Positions 1-6,782 of a stretch of DNA of 14,856 nucleotides are shown piece after piece. The DNA comes from an uncultured Methylotenera sp. (lineage in GTDB: Bacteria > Pseudomonadota > Gammaproteobacteria > Burkholderiales > Methylophilaceae), in assembly GCA_937957775.1 (NCBI GenBank), contig CALFXV010000238.1, positions 1 through 14,856 of the forward strand, read 5' to 3'. Position 1 is the first letter of the stretch. Each line of letters starts with the position of its first letter. The notes under the pieces were generated by a model. The model was not told where the DNA came from, ran no database searches, and saw only the letters and a program-made list of their open reading frames with translations. Both the position numbers and the translations under genes were made by a program.

Positions 1-148
1 TGCTGCGCTTTTGTTCTTCAAATACGGCAAACACTTGCATGATGACTAGGCTGACTAACAAGCTCACAACCAGTCCCACCATGACCTCAATCAAGCTAAA
101 GCCAGCTTGTTGATGGCTTAGTCGGCCTGCTTTTAAGCGGCTATTCAT
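1..148 (-). CDS. pilW: Minor type IV pilin PilW, N-terminal fragment (cut by window edge)
   Basis: This is the first 49 codons of a reading frame that runs off the left edge. It starts at an ATG (148-146) and encodes a short basic leader (MNSRLKAGRLSHQQAG), then FSLIEVMVGLVV and a hydrophobic helix. That is a class III prepilin signal: PilD should cut after Gly16, leaving Phe at +1 and Glu at +5. The long hydrophobic stretch followed by FAVFEEQKRS resembles the start of PilW, a minor pilin that primes pilus assembly in the inner membrane. Its position after fimT and pilV supports PilW. The start overlaps the end of pilV by 8 bases (ATGAATAG), suggesting translational coupling. The rest of the protein, and any pilX/pilY1 genes, lie outside the window, so the PilW name rests on leader and order only. 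Confidence 0.8.
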   Translation of the reverse strand, partial: MNSRLKAGRLSHQQAGFSLIEVMVGLVVSLLVSLVIMQVFAVFEEQKRS

Positions 149-524
149 CTTTGAGAGCACCTTTGATGCGCGCGTTGGTCGTGACATTGTGGACTGCCGT
201 GTCGCCAGGCGCTTGCCAAGTGATGGTGATGCTCACTTCGCCTGACCTAGGAGTATGGCTCATGGTGTATTGACCATTGGGTAGCTCGGCCAAGGCCGCC
301 GGTCCGGTGGTGGCGACAATGTGTTTTGGATTGGCCCACAGTTCACCCAATTTTTGCTGTGCTAGATAACTGGCTACGCTGCGGTATTTCGCATCGGAGG
401 TGTTGCTGACCATGGCGGCTTGCAAGCCAACTAGGGCCAAAATGCCCATGGAAAAAATCAGCATGGCAATCAAGGACTCCAAGAGAATGGCGCCTTGTTG
501 AGTGGTTGCGGACGGCTTGATCAT
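141..524 (-). CDS. pilV: Minor type IV pilin PilV
   Basis: A 127-residue prepilin. I chose the ATG at 524 because it gives an 11-residue leader ending in QQG, followed by AILLESLIAMLIFSMGILAL. That fits class III prepilin processing (Gly at -1, Glu at +5) and a membrane helix from about residue 12 to 37. An in-frame ATG at 593 would add 23 residues before the leader and overlap fimT, which is unlike this family. The helix followed by a segment with LAQQKLGELWA matches the PilV family (SYLAQQKAEEL-like). PilV is a minor pilin that joins the initiation complex at the pilus tip with FimT/FimU, PilW, PilX and PilE. It begins 4 bases after the fimT stop and overlaps pilW by 8 bases, so this is an operon. 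No strong Shine-Dalgarno sequence is visible, so coupling is likely. Confidence 0.87.
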   Translation of the reverse strand: MIKPSATTQQGAILLESLIAMLIFSMGILALVGLQAAMVSNTSDAKYRSVASYLAQQKLGELWANPKHIVATTGPAALAELPNGQYTMSHTPRSGEVSITITWQAPGDTAVHNVTTNARIKGALKDE

Positions 525-528
525 GGCG

Positions 529-1074
529 TTAACAGCGTCTTGGATCGGTGGCGCTAAGGCTGGGAGAAGGGTCACAAACACGGGTGTTGCCACCCACGCC
601 TAAGGTAACCCTGAGTGGTCTGTCGGCGCCGCTAAAGCTAATGTTCACTTGATTAAATGGAGCAGGCGAGATCGAGTTGTCGAGCAGGCCTAAATTGGAA
701 AAGGTAACTGTAGCTGGAAAGGCAGTGTCAGAAGGGTTCAGTGCAATCGTTACCGCGCCTGTTGCGCCTTCGCTGGCTAGACGAGTGAGTATGGTGGTGG
801 GGCAGTTGCTGCTTGTGGTCACACAGCCTATGGACCAGTTGGAGTTGGCGCTAAGTGAAAATCGAATCGAGGCATTGCGCTTGACGGCCTCGGCTCTAGC
901 GGTTTGCAGGCCATTTTGGATGGATTCCGCGGCCGTGCGTACCCGTGAATTTTTTATCCATGTGGCATAGCTTGGCATGGCGATGGCGCTGACCAAGCCG
1001 ACAATAGCGATGGCGATAATGAGCTCTATTAAGCTAAAACCCACTGCCGGTTTTTTTGGCGCAATGGTTAACAC
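529..1074 (-). CDS. fimT: FimT/GspH-family minor pseudopilin
   Basis: A 181-residue prepilin with a GTG start (1074-1072) that overlaps the pilE stop by 7 bases. The leader MLTIAPKKPAVG precedes FSLIELIIAIAIVGLVSAIA, so cleavage is expected after Gly12 with Glu at +5. The phrase AAESIQNGLQTARAEAVKRN at residues 48-67 is the hallmark of the GspH/FimT domain. Cys84 and Cys91 could pair, as could Cys167 and Cys181 near the C-terminus. The C-terminal tail ends NTRVCDPSPS...DPRRC, the typical ending of type IV pilus FimT/FimU proteins rather than secretion-system GspH. FimT is a minor pilin of the type IV pilus and, in some transformable species, a DNA-binding subunit (known from Legionella). Here the tail has GNTR where the reported motif is GRxR. 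I infer a pilus role from the neighbours and do not claim DNA binding. Confidence 0.88.
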   Translation of the reverse strand: MLTIAPKKPAVGFSLIELIIAIAIVGLVSAIAMPSYATWIKNSRVRTAAESIQNGLQTARAEAVKRNASIRFSLSANSNWSIGCVTTSSNCPTTILTRLASEGATGAVTIALNPSDTAFPATVTFSNLGLLDNSISPAPFNQVNISFSGADRPLRVTLGVGGNTRVCDPSPSLSATDPRRC

Positions 1075-1523
1075 GTGCCGCCTTTTTTTGTTAGCCAGCA
1101 GGTCGTTCCGACGGTGCCATCAAACTTGGATGTTTTGGTATTGCTTTGATTGAGCGTGAATTCAAAGTTAGCCATGCCTTGAGCGGCGATGCCGGTGGCT
1201 TTAAGTGTGTAGGCATTGGCGGTTGGGGCGACGCTGCAAGTGTAAGTGAAATATTGCGCTCCGGAAGTGGGGCTGCATGCACCCCCAATGTAGGTGCGAT
1301 TATCTTGGAAATATTGCTCCATTTTTACCCGCAAAGTAGCTAAGTTGCTGGTGGCTTCAGCCGCTTTGCCGCGCTTGATATAATCACTGTAATTAGGAAT
1401 GGCAATAGCGGCCAAGATGCCTATAACGGCGACCACTATCATCAATTCGATCAGGGTAAAGCCTGTTTGCTGGCGGCAGAGTTTGCGCTTTATTGGTGGG
1501 GTTTTGCTTGTTAAAAAAGGCAT
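1068..1523 (-). CDS. pilE: Type IV minor pilin, PilE/ComP-like
   Basis: A 151-residue type IV pilin. The start ATG (1523-1521) has a good GGAG ribosome site 7 bases upstream. A leader with basic residues ends in QQTG; PilD cleavage after Gly21 leaves FTLIELMIVVAVIGILAAIA with Glu at +5. The phrase NYSDYIKRGKAAEATSNLA and the next MEQYFQDNRTY are typical of PilE-type minor pilins. Four cysteines follow the leader (83, 96, 142, 151) and could form two disulfides. The C-terminal half (TCSVAPTANAYTLKATG; TCWLTKKGGTC) resembles the family that includes Neisseria ComP, the receptor for DNA uptake sequences. That resemblance is from memory of the family and needs a profile search. It is the first gene of the pilE-fimT-pilV-pilW operon, so it may be a minor rather than major pilin. 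Confidence 0.85.
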   Translation of the reverse strand: MPFLTSKTPPIKRKLCRQQTGFTLIELMIVVAVIGILAAIAIPNYSDYIKRGKAAEATSNLATLRVKMEQYFQDNRTYIGGACSPTSGAQYFTYTCSVAPTANAYTLKATGIAAQGMANFEFTLNQSNTKTSKFDGTVGTTCWLTKKGGTC

Positions 1524-1530
1524 GCACTTT

Positions 1531-1534
1531 CTCC
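1531..1534 (-). promoter_or_regulatory. Ribosome binding site of pilE
   Basis: On the minus strand GGAG lies 7 bases upstream of the ATG at 1523. It is one of the few clear Shine-Dalgarno sites in this window and fixes the pilE start. Confidence 0.65.
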
Positions 1535-1544
1535 AATGGATTTA

Positions 1545-1572
1545 ACGTTATCTTGCATAGGGCTCAAGTCAA
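1545..1572 (-). promoter_or_regulatory. Possible sigma-70 promoter of the minor pilin operon
   Basis: On the minus strand TTGACT (1572-1567) is followed after 16 bases by TAACGT (1550-1545). The -35 box is close to consensus and the -10 box is weak. Transcription would start near 1538, leaving a leader of about 15 bases that still holds the GGAG site. I saw no sigma-54 style GG-N10-GC element here, although such promoters drive some pilin genes. Confidence 0.3.
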
Positions 1573-1652
1573 AGTCTAGCGACAAACGACGACCGGTCTA
1601 ATTTAGCCGATAAGCGGTGCGCGTAGCCGGCATTTCTCTGCCTAAGCCTTTA

Positions 1653-1661
1653 TGTTAAACT
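1653..1661 (+). promoter_or_regulatory. Possible extended -10 promoter for lptM-lysA
   Basis: TGTTAAACT fits TGn followed by a -10-like hexamer TAAACT (4 of 6 consensus bases). No good -35 box lies 16-18 bases upstream. Transcription would begin near 1668, about 30 bases before lptM. The 174-base gap 1524-1697 between the divergent pilE and lptM genes also holds an 8-base palindrome GACCGGTC near 1591 and nothing else I can name. Confidence 0.3.
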
Positions 1662-1697
1662 AGTCCGAGTGGATTTTTTAAAGATAAGGGCTGGCTA

Positions 1698-1826
1698 ATG
1701 CAAAAAATCAGGGTAACGCTTTTGCTCGCCATGCTGTTTTTTTGTGCGCTATCTGGCTGCGGCACCAAAGGCCCTTTGTACCTTCCCGAGCGGCAGTACC
1801 CTCAGCCTAGCACCACTAACCCATAA
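1698..1826 (+). CDS. lptM: LPS assembly lipoprotein LptM (YifL family)
   Basis: A 42-residue lipoprotein gene. It starts at ATG 1698 with AAGGG seven bases upstream and ends in TAA at 1826. The signal peptide MQKIRVTLLLAMLFFCALSG leads to Cys21 in the lipobox L-S-G-C, so the mature protein starts at Cys21 and is lipidated. The next residues GTKGPLYLP are the signature of the LptM/YifL family: a Gly-rich start, then KGPLYLP. In E. coli LptM binds the LptD/E translocon at the BAM complex and helps LptD form its correct disulfides. The tail after residue 30 is short and Pro/Thr/Gln-rich, as in homologues. Its place directly upstream of lysA is conserved in many gamma- and betaproteobacteria. Its small size makes it easy to miss in automated annotation. 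Confidence 0.92.
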   Translation: MQKIRVTLLLAMLFFCALSGCGTKGPLYLPERQYPQPSTTNP

Positions 1827-1861
1827 AACACTGTTTACTATAACTTTCTTAAGCGCCCAAC

Positions 1862-3115
1862 GTGAATTCATTTACCATTAAAAACAATCACTTGCACGTA
1901 GAAAAACGCGCTCTAGCCGACATTGCTCGCGAGTTTTCCACTCCTTGTTACGTCTATTCTAAAGATGCGCTTACGCAGGCGTTTACCAACTTCAGCGCCG
2001 GCTTTGCCGATTGCTCGCATTTGGTTTGCTTTGCTGTAAAAGCCAACCCCAACTTAGCTATCTTGAATTTATTTGCGCGATTGGGTGCTGGCTTTGATAT
2101 CGTTTCAGGGGGCGAATTGGCCCGCGTGTTGGCCGCTGGTGGCGACCCGAAAAAAGTGGTGTTTTCTGGCGTTGGAAAAACCGAAGCGGAAATGCAAGCG
2201 GCTTTAAATGCCGGCATCTTTTGTTTTAACGTGGAATCGGCCAGTGAATTGAAGCGGCTCAATCAAGTGGCGCTTAGCATGGGTAAGATTGCACCGGTCT
2301 CGTTAAGGGTGAACCCCAATGTGGATGCCAAAACCCACCCTTATATTTCCACTGGTTTAAAAAATAATAAATTTGGCGTGGCTTACGAAGAAGCCTTGGG
2401 CATTTATGAGCAAGCAGCCAGCATGCCTGGCATTGCCATTCACGGTGTGGATTGCCACATCGGTTCGCAAATTACCGAACTGTCGCCTTTCTTGGATGCC
2501 TTTGATCGCGTCTTGGCCTTGGTGGATGCCTTGGCGGCAAGAGGCATAGCCGTGCAACACATCGATGCCGGTGGCGGCATAGGCATTGCTTATCAAGGCG
2601 AAACCCCACCGGAATTTAGTGTGTATGCGGCAGCCATGCGCGCTAAAATCGCCGGTCGTGATATTAAATTGGTGTTTGAGCCAGGTCGGGCATTAGTCGG
2701 CAACGCCGGCGTGCTGCTGACTAAAGTGGAGTATTTAAAACACACTGAAGCGAAAAATTTTGCCATAGTCGATGCCGCCATGAACGATTTAATGCGGCCA
2801 GCTTTGTACGATGCCTACCATGATATTCAAGCCGTATCGCCACGTGAGGGTGAGGCGACCAACTATGAAATCGTTGGCCCAGTATGCGAAACCGGTGATT
2901 TTTTAGGTCACGATAGACGCTTAAATCTGCAAGAGGGCGACGTGTTGGCGATCATGTCGGCCGGCGCCTACGGCATGAGCATGGCTAGCAATTACAACAC
3001 TAGAGGCCGTGTCGCTGAGGTGATGGTGGATGGCGATGCCTGCCATTTAATTCGCCAGCGCGAGCAAATTAGCGATCTGTTCGCCTTAGAGAAAATCTTG
3101 CCTACAGAGGCTTAA
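1862..3115 (+). CDS. lysA: Diaminopimelate decarboxylase
   Basis: A 417-residue, full-length LysA, which removes CO2 from meso-diaminopimelate to give L-lysine, the last step of lysine synthesis in the cytoplasm. The PLP lysine is Lys60 in FAVKANPN. His199 in CHIGSQ, the glycine-rich GGGIG (237-241), EPGR (273-276), the catalytic Cys342-Glu343 in VCETGDFL and Tyr370 in SAGAYGMSM all match the fold III decarboxylase family. The barrel comes first and the beta-sandwich C-terminal domain follows. The start is a GTG; an in-frame stop at 1850-1852 rules out a longer form. No clear Shine-Dalgarno site precedes it. lptM ends 35 bases upstream, so the two are probably co-transcribed. The stop overlaps the stop of the convergent purU. 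It shares its substrate meso-DAP with the pathway that Mpl recycles. Confidence 0.97.
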   Translation: MNSFTIKNNHLHVEKRALADIAREFSTPCYVYSKDALTQAFTNFSAGFADCSHLVCFAVKANPNLAILNLFARLGAGFDIVSGGELARVLAAGGDPKKVVFSGVGKTEAEMQAALNAGIFCFNVESASELKRLNQVALSMGKIAPVSLRVNPNVDAKTHPYISTGLKNNKFGVAYEEALGIYEQAASMPGIAIHGVDCHIGSQITELSPFLDAFDRVLALVDALAARGIAVQHIDAGGGIGIAYQGETPPEFSVYAAAMRAKIAGRDIKLVFEPGRALVGNAGVLLTKVEYLKHTEAKNFAIVDAAMNDLMRPALYDAYHDIQAVSPREGEATNYEIVGPVCETGDFLGHDRRLNLQEGDVLAIMSAGAYGMSMASNYNTRGRVAEVMVDGDACHLIRQREQISDLFALEKILPTEA

Positions 3116-3981
3116 TCAAAAATAACGGTTTTGTTGGCGTAGAGCAAAATGCGATTTTCGATGTGCCAACGCACGGCTTTAGATAACACCACCCGCTCCA
3201 AATCCCGACCTTTTTGGATCAAGTCTTCCACTTGATCGCGGTGCGAGATACGGTCTATGTCTTGCTCAATAATCGGCCCTTCATCCAGCACTTCGGTCAC
3301 GTAATGCGCGGTCGCGCCTATCAATTTAACCCCACGTTCAAATGCCCTATGGTAGGGCTTGGCGCCGATGAAAGCCGGCAAGAACGAGTGGTGAATGTTG
3401 ATGATTTGTTTAGGGTAACGCGCGACGAAATCCGCCGATAAAATTTGCATGTAACGCGCCAACACGATGAGGTCAATTTGGTATTGATCAAACAAGGCAA
3501 ATTGCGCGGCCTCAGCCGCCGCTTTGTTGTCTTTAGTGACCGCGATGTAATGAAAGTCCACGCCGTAAAATTTAGCCAAGGATTCTGTATCGTGATGGTT
3601 GCTGATAATAAGCGGTATGTCACAAGCCAGTTCGCCATTTTTATGTCTGTGCAATAAATCGGCTAAGCAATGGTCGTATTGCGACACCATGATGGCCACG
3701 CGCAAGGGTTTTTGCGACAGGTTCAATTGCCACTGCATATTAAAGCGCTGAGCAATCGCCGCAAAATGCGCTTCAAAATCATCGGTTGCCAAGCTGAAGC
3801 CCACCAAATCCCATTCCACACGCATTAAAAATAAGTTGTTTTCTGCGTCTTGGTGTTGGTCTGCATGCAAAATATTGGCATTGTGTTGGTACAAAAACTC
3901 GGCGATAGCAGCAACGATGCCTTTGCTATCCGGGCAGGTGATCAACAAGGTGGCGGTATTTTTACTGGAACTGGTGTTCAT
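3112..3981 (-). CDS. purU: Formyltetrahydrofolate deformylase
   Basis: A 289-residue PurU. It hydrolyses 10-formyl-tetrahydrofolate to formate and tetrahydrofolate, balancing the folate pool and, in E. coli, feeding formate to PurT. Residues 11-85 form an ACT-like regulatory domain (TLLITCPDSKGIVAAIAEFL). A formyl-transferase/hydrolase domain follows from about residue 93 (LRVAIMVS). The catalytic triad of this family is visible: Asn195 and His197 in NIHHSFLP and Asp233 in LDEGPII. The length is normal and no residue is missing. The ATG at 3981 follows an A-rich stretch but no clear ribosome site. It converges on lysA and diverges from ispH. In a methylotroph the enzyme could also matter for formaldehyde and formate flow, which is only inference. 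The N-terminal ACT domain separates it from PurN. Confidence 0.96.
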   Translation of the reverse strand: MNTSSSKNTATLLITCPDSKGIVAAIAEFLYQHNANILHADQHQDAENNLFLMRVEWDLVGFSLATDDFEAHFAAIAQRFNMQWQLNLSQKPLRVAIMVSQYDHCLADLLHRHKNGELACDIPLIISNHHDTESLAKFYGVDFHYIAVTKDNKAAAEAAQFALFDQYQIDLIVLARYMQILSADFVARYPKQIINIHHSFLPAFIGAKPYHRAFERGVKLIGATAHYVTEVLDEGPIIEQDIDRISHRDQVEDLIQKGRDLERVVLSKAVRWHIENRILLYANKTVIFD

Positions 3982-4080
3982 TTTTTTTAAGCGGACTCGG
4001 GTTCAAATTGACATTAAGCATGTGCAGTTGGGTTAATATGTGCATTATACCTTAAGTTAATTTAACAAATAAAAGTGCGT
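3982..4080. promoter_or_regulatory. Divergent purU/ispH promoter region
   Basis: A 99-base AT-rich gap between two genes read outward. On the minus strand a perfect TATAAT lies at 4049-4044 and would start purU transcription near 4037, giving a 5' leader of about 56 bases. Its -35 region is poor. On the plus strand a perfect TTGACA at 4008-4013 has only off-spaced -10 candidates (TAATAT after 20 bases, GTTAAT after 18), so the ispH promoter is unclear. An inverted repeat GTTAA-T-TTAAC sits at 4056-4066 and could be an operator or chance in AT-rich DNA. Confidence 0.4.
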
Positions 4081-5103
4081 ATGACAGACAGTAAAGCCAG
4101 TATGCAAGCATCCGCCGATATCGTATTAGCCAATCCCAGAGGGTTCTGTGCCGGTGTGGACAGAGCCATTATTATTGTTGAGCAAGCCCTAGAGAAATTT
4201 GGTGCGCCCATCTACGTGCGTAACGAGGTGGTGCACAACAAATTCGTGGTCGATGGTTTGCGCGCAAAGGGTGCTATTTTCGTCAAAAATCTAGACGAAA
4301 TTCCAACCGGCAGCACGGTGATATTCAGTGCGCACGGCGTGTCCAAAGCGGTGCGGGCGGAAGCCGAATCGCGTGGCTTGATTGCCTACGATGCGACCTG
4401 TCCGCTAGTGACTAAAGTGCACATTGAAGTAGCTAAAATGCGTGATGCCGGCATGGAAATTATCATGATAGGCCACAATGGCCACCCGGAAGTGGAAGGC
4501 ACCATGGGTCAAATTGAGCCGGGTCAAGTAGAATCCGATTACGATGAGGACGATGAAGTGGTGGCGACCGGCATGTATTTGGTGGAGACGTCGGCCGATG
4601 TCGCCCAATTGCAGGTTAAAAACCCAGACAAATTGGCTTTTGTGACGCAAACCACGTTGTCCATGGACGATGCCGCCACGGTGATTGAAGCCTTAAAAGC
4701 CAAATACCCCAATATCCACGCGCCCAAAAGCGAAGACATCTGTTACGCCACGCAAAATCGTCAAGACGCGGTCAAGCTGATGGCGAAAGATTGCGATTTG
4801 GTGATTATTATTGGTTCGCCGAACAGCTCTAATTCCAACCGTTTGCGAGAAGTGGCGGAGAAGCAAGGCGTAGAAGCCTATTTGGTGGATAACGCCAGCT
4901 ACCTGCAGGCATCTTGGCTAGTGGGTAAAAAGAAAATTGGCGTTTCTGCCGGTGCCTCCGCGCCAGAAGTGTTGGTCAAGGAAGTCATCAGCCAATTGCA
5001 GCACATGGGCGCGCAACAGGTTGAAGAGTTGCAAGGGGTCATAGAGAGCGTGGTTTTTCAGTTGCCAAAAAACCTAACAGCGGCAGCGAGTAAAAAAACC
5101 TAA
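4081..5103 (+). CDS. ispH: 4-hydroxy-3-methylbut-2-enyl diphosphate reductase
   Basis: IspH (LytB) reduces HMBPP to IPP and DMAPP, the last step of the MEP isoprenoid pathway. Using the ATG at 4081 it has 340 residues. The three 4Fe-4S ligands are Cys23 (GFCAGVDRA), Cys107 ([10 protein letters not shown]) and Cys221 (ICYATQNRQ). Substrate-binding residues are present too: His52, His85 in SAHGVSK, His135-Glu137 in HPEVEG, the [10 protein letters not shown] loop (246-255) and Ser292 region ([10 protein letters not shown]). A GTG at 4075 or an ATG at 4102 are alternative starts; none has a clear ribosome site. Unusually, between GTMGQ and MYLVET there are about 20 residues, including an Asp/Glu run DYDEDDE, where E. 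coli has about 7. The C-terminal tail after residue 328 is short and Ala/Lys-rich. nudB follows 43 bases downstream. Confidence 0.96.
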   Translation: MTDSKASMQASADIVLANPRGFCAGVDRAIIIVEQALEKFGAPIYVRNEVVHNKFVVDGLRAKGAIFVKNLDEIPTGSTVIFSAHGVSKAVRAEAESRGLIAYDATCPLVTKVHIEVAKMRDAGMEIIMIGHNGHPEVEGTMGQIEPGQVESDYDEDDEVVATGMYLVETSADVAQLQVKNPDKLAFVTQTTLSMDDAATVIEALKAKYPNIHAPKSEDICYATQNRQDAVKLMAKDCDLVIIIGSPNSSNSNRLREVAEKQGVEAYLVDNASYLQASWLVGKKKIGVSAGASAPEVLVKEVISQLQHMGAQQVEELQGVIESVVFQLPKNLTAAASKKT

Positions 5104-5146
5104 TACCACCCCGTGTCATCAAAGTCGCTTTATTAAAAAAATAACA

Positions 5147-5593
5147 ATGTTTAAAACCCCAGTTTCCGCTTTAGTATTGATACATACCGAGGACTTGCAA
5201 GTGCTGATTATGGAGCGTGCCGATAAAGCTGGGTTTTGGCAATCGGTGACCGGCAGTTTGGAGGCGGGCGAAACGCCCATGCAGGCAGCCATACGCGAGG
5301 TGTTAGAAGAAACCGGTTTGCACGCGGAACGCTACGAGCTGCAAGATTGGCAGGTGGCGAATACCTACGAAATCTACCCGCATTGGCGTTACCGTTATGC
5401 GCCTGGGGTCACAAGCAATGTCGAGCACCAGTTTGCCTTGGTCTTGCCTTGCGCCTTGCCCATTCAGTTGGCGCCTGATGAACACCTGCAATACGCCTGG
5501 GTGGATTGGCGGGAAGCAGCACAGCGGGTTTTTTCTTGGACCAATGTCGACGCCATAAAAAGATTAGGTGAGCGTCATCAATTATCGTTATAA
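5147..5593 (+). CDS. nudB: Dihydroneopterin triphosphate diphosphatase (Nudix)
   Basis: A 148-residue Nudix hydrolase that reads through easily as NudB. It starts FKTPVSALVLIH, continues FWQSVTGSLEAGET, and has the full Nudix box from Gly36 to Leu58 (G-x5-E-x7-REV-x-EE-x-G-L) that binds the metal. The later WRYRYAPGVTSNVEHQFAL is the specificity segment shared with E. coli NudB (HRYAPGVTRN). NudB removes pyrophosphate from 7,8-dihydroneopterin triphosphate, the first committed step of folate synthesis after GTP cyclohydrolase. It probably shares a transcript with ispH, 43 bases upstream, and maybe nadA 70 bases downstream. No clear Shine-Dalgarno precedes the ATG at 5147. A generic Nudix function cannot be fully excluded, but the substrate motif argues for NudB. 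Confidence 0.93.
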   Translation: MFKTPVSALVLIHTEDLQVLIMERADKAGFWQSVTGSLEAGETPMQAAIREVLEETGLHAERYELQDWQVANTYEIYPHWRYRYAPGVTSNVEHQFALVLPCALPIQLAPDEHLQYAWVDWREAAQRVFSWTNVDAIKRLGERHQLSL

Positions 5594-5663
5594 AATAAGC
5601 GCCTGTTTTTATTCTTAAGCAATTTATTAAGCACATTAGTAACCCATATAGCGACTCACCACC

Positions 5664-6761
5664 ATGCAAGTATCCGCGATTAAATTTGATAAATTTCAGG
5701 CCAGTCTTGACGAGGATTGCCAGCAGCGCATCGTTACCGCCAAGCAAGCCTTAGGCAAACGCTTGGTTATTTTGGGCCACCATTATCAAAACGAAAGCGT
5801 GTATAGGCATGCCGATTACACCGGCGATTCACTCAAGCTATCGCGTTATTGCGAAAGTTTGGATGCCGAGTACATTGTCTTTTTGGGCGTGCATTTCATG
5901 GCGGAAGTGGCGGATATCTTGAGCCGTCCAGAGCAGATTGCTATCTTGCCAGACCTGGCCGCCGGTTGCTCCATGGCCGACATGGCGAACTTAGCTAAAG
6001 TTGAACGCAGTTACCGTGAGCTGAATAAGGTATTGAATTTTGATGAAGCCATTACGCCCGTAACCTACATCAATTCCGCTGCCGATTTAAAAGCCTTTTG
6101 TGGTGAGCACGGCGGCATCGTTTGCACCAGCACCAATGCACCTAAAATTTTAGAGTGGAGTTTTAAACAGCGTGAAAAAGTGTTGTTTTTCCCCGATCAA
6201 AATTTAGGCCGTTGGTCTGGCCATCAGATGGGTATTCCGCTCGAACAAATGCCGGTTTGGGATCCGGATTTGCCCATGGGTGGGCTGACCGAAGCGCAAA
6301 TTAAAAATGCAAAAATCTTGTTATGGAAAGGCCACTGCGCGGTGCATCAAATGTTCCGCTTGCAAAATATCACGCAATTCCGAGCGGCGCACCCCGATGG
6401 TTTGGTCATCTCGCACCCGGAAGCGCCATATGAAGTGTGCTTGAATTCGGATTTTGTTGGCTCCACCGAATACATACTGAAAACGGTCAGTGAAGCGCCG
6501 GCTAATTCTAAATGGCTAGTGGGCACCGAGCTGAATTTGGTTAACCGTTTGGCCGAGCAAATGAAACCGCAAGGTAAATTGGTGCAATTCATGAGCCATG
6601 TGGTGTGCGAGTGTTCCACCATGGCCAGAATCGATCCACAGCATTTGGCTTGGGTGTTAGAAAATCTGCTGCAAGGCCAAGTGGTCAATCAAATTAAAGT
6701 GCCTGAGCACGAAGCCAAGCTGGCTAAATTGACTTTAGAGCGCATGCTGGCCGCCTCTTAA
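5664..6761 (+). CDS. nadA: Quinolinate synthase A
   Basis: A 365-residue NadA, which condenses iminoaspartate with dihydroxyacetone phosphate to make quinolinate, an early step of NAD synthesis. It is of the longer type found in Bacillus. The likely 4Fe-4S ligands are Cys102 (AGCSMADM), Cys225 (GHCAVH) and Cys315 or Cys317 (VVCECSTM); the spacings fit the three ligands known for B. subtilis NadA. Other landmarks are LGHHYQ (37-42), DYTGDSL (51-57), TYINSAAD and FFPDQNLGRW (175-184). In the SHPEAPYEV segment an Ala stands where many homologues have Cys. nadB is not in the window. The gene lies 70 bases after nudB on the same strand and converges on the ferredoxin gene 21 bases downstream. The gap upstream shows no clear promoter or ribosome site. 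Confidence 0.96.
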   Translation: MQVSAIKFDKFQASLDEDCQQRIVTAKQALGKRLVILGHHYQNESVYRHADYTGDSLKLSRYCESLDAEYIVFLGVHFMAEVADILSRPEQIAILPDLAAGCSMADMANLAKVERSYRELNKVLNFDEAITPVTYINSAADLKAFCGEHGGIVCTSTNAPKILEWSFKQREKVLFFPDQNLGRWSGHQMGIPLEQMPVWDPDLPMGGLTEAQIKNAKILLWKGHCAVHQMFRLQNITQFRAAHPDGLVISHPEAPYEVCLNSDFVGSTEYILKTVSEAPANSKWLVGTELNLVNRLAEQMKPQGKLVQFMSHVVCECSTMARIDPQHLAWVLENLLQGQVVNQIKVPEHEAKLAKLTLERMLAAS

Positions 6762-6782
6762 AGCCGGCTACTTCAAATCGGT

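Noticed and set aside
677..970. A 97-codon open frame antisense to fimT
   Set aside because: fimT has a clear prepilin leader and family motifs on the other strand; this frame has neither a leader nor a known motif.
2208..4454. ATGCCGGCAT palindrome occurring in lysA (2208-2217) and ispH (4445-4454) as a possible DNA uptake word
   Set aside because: Only two exact copies were seen, both in codons for Ala-Gly; this is expected from codon preference without a genome-wide count.
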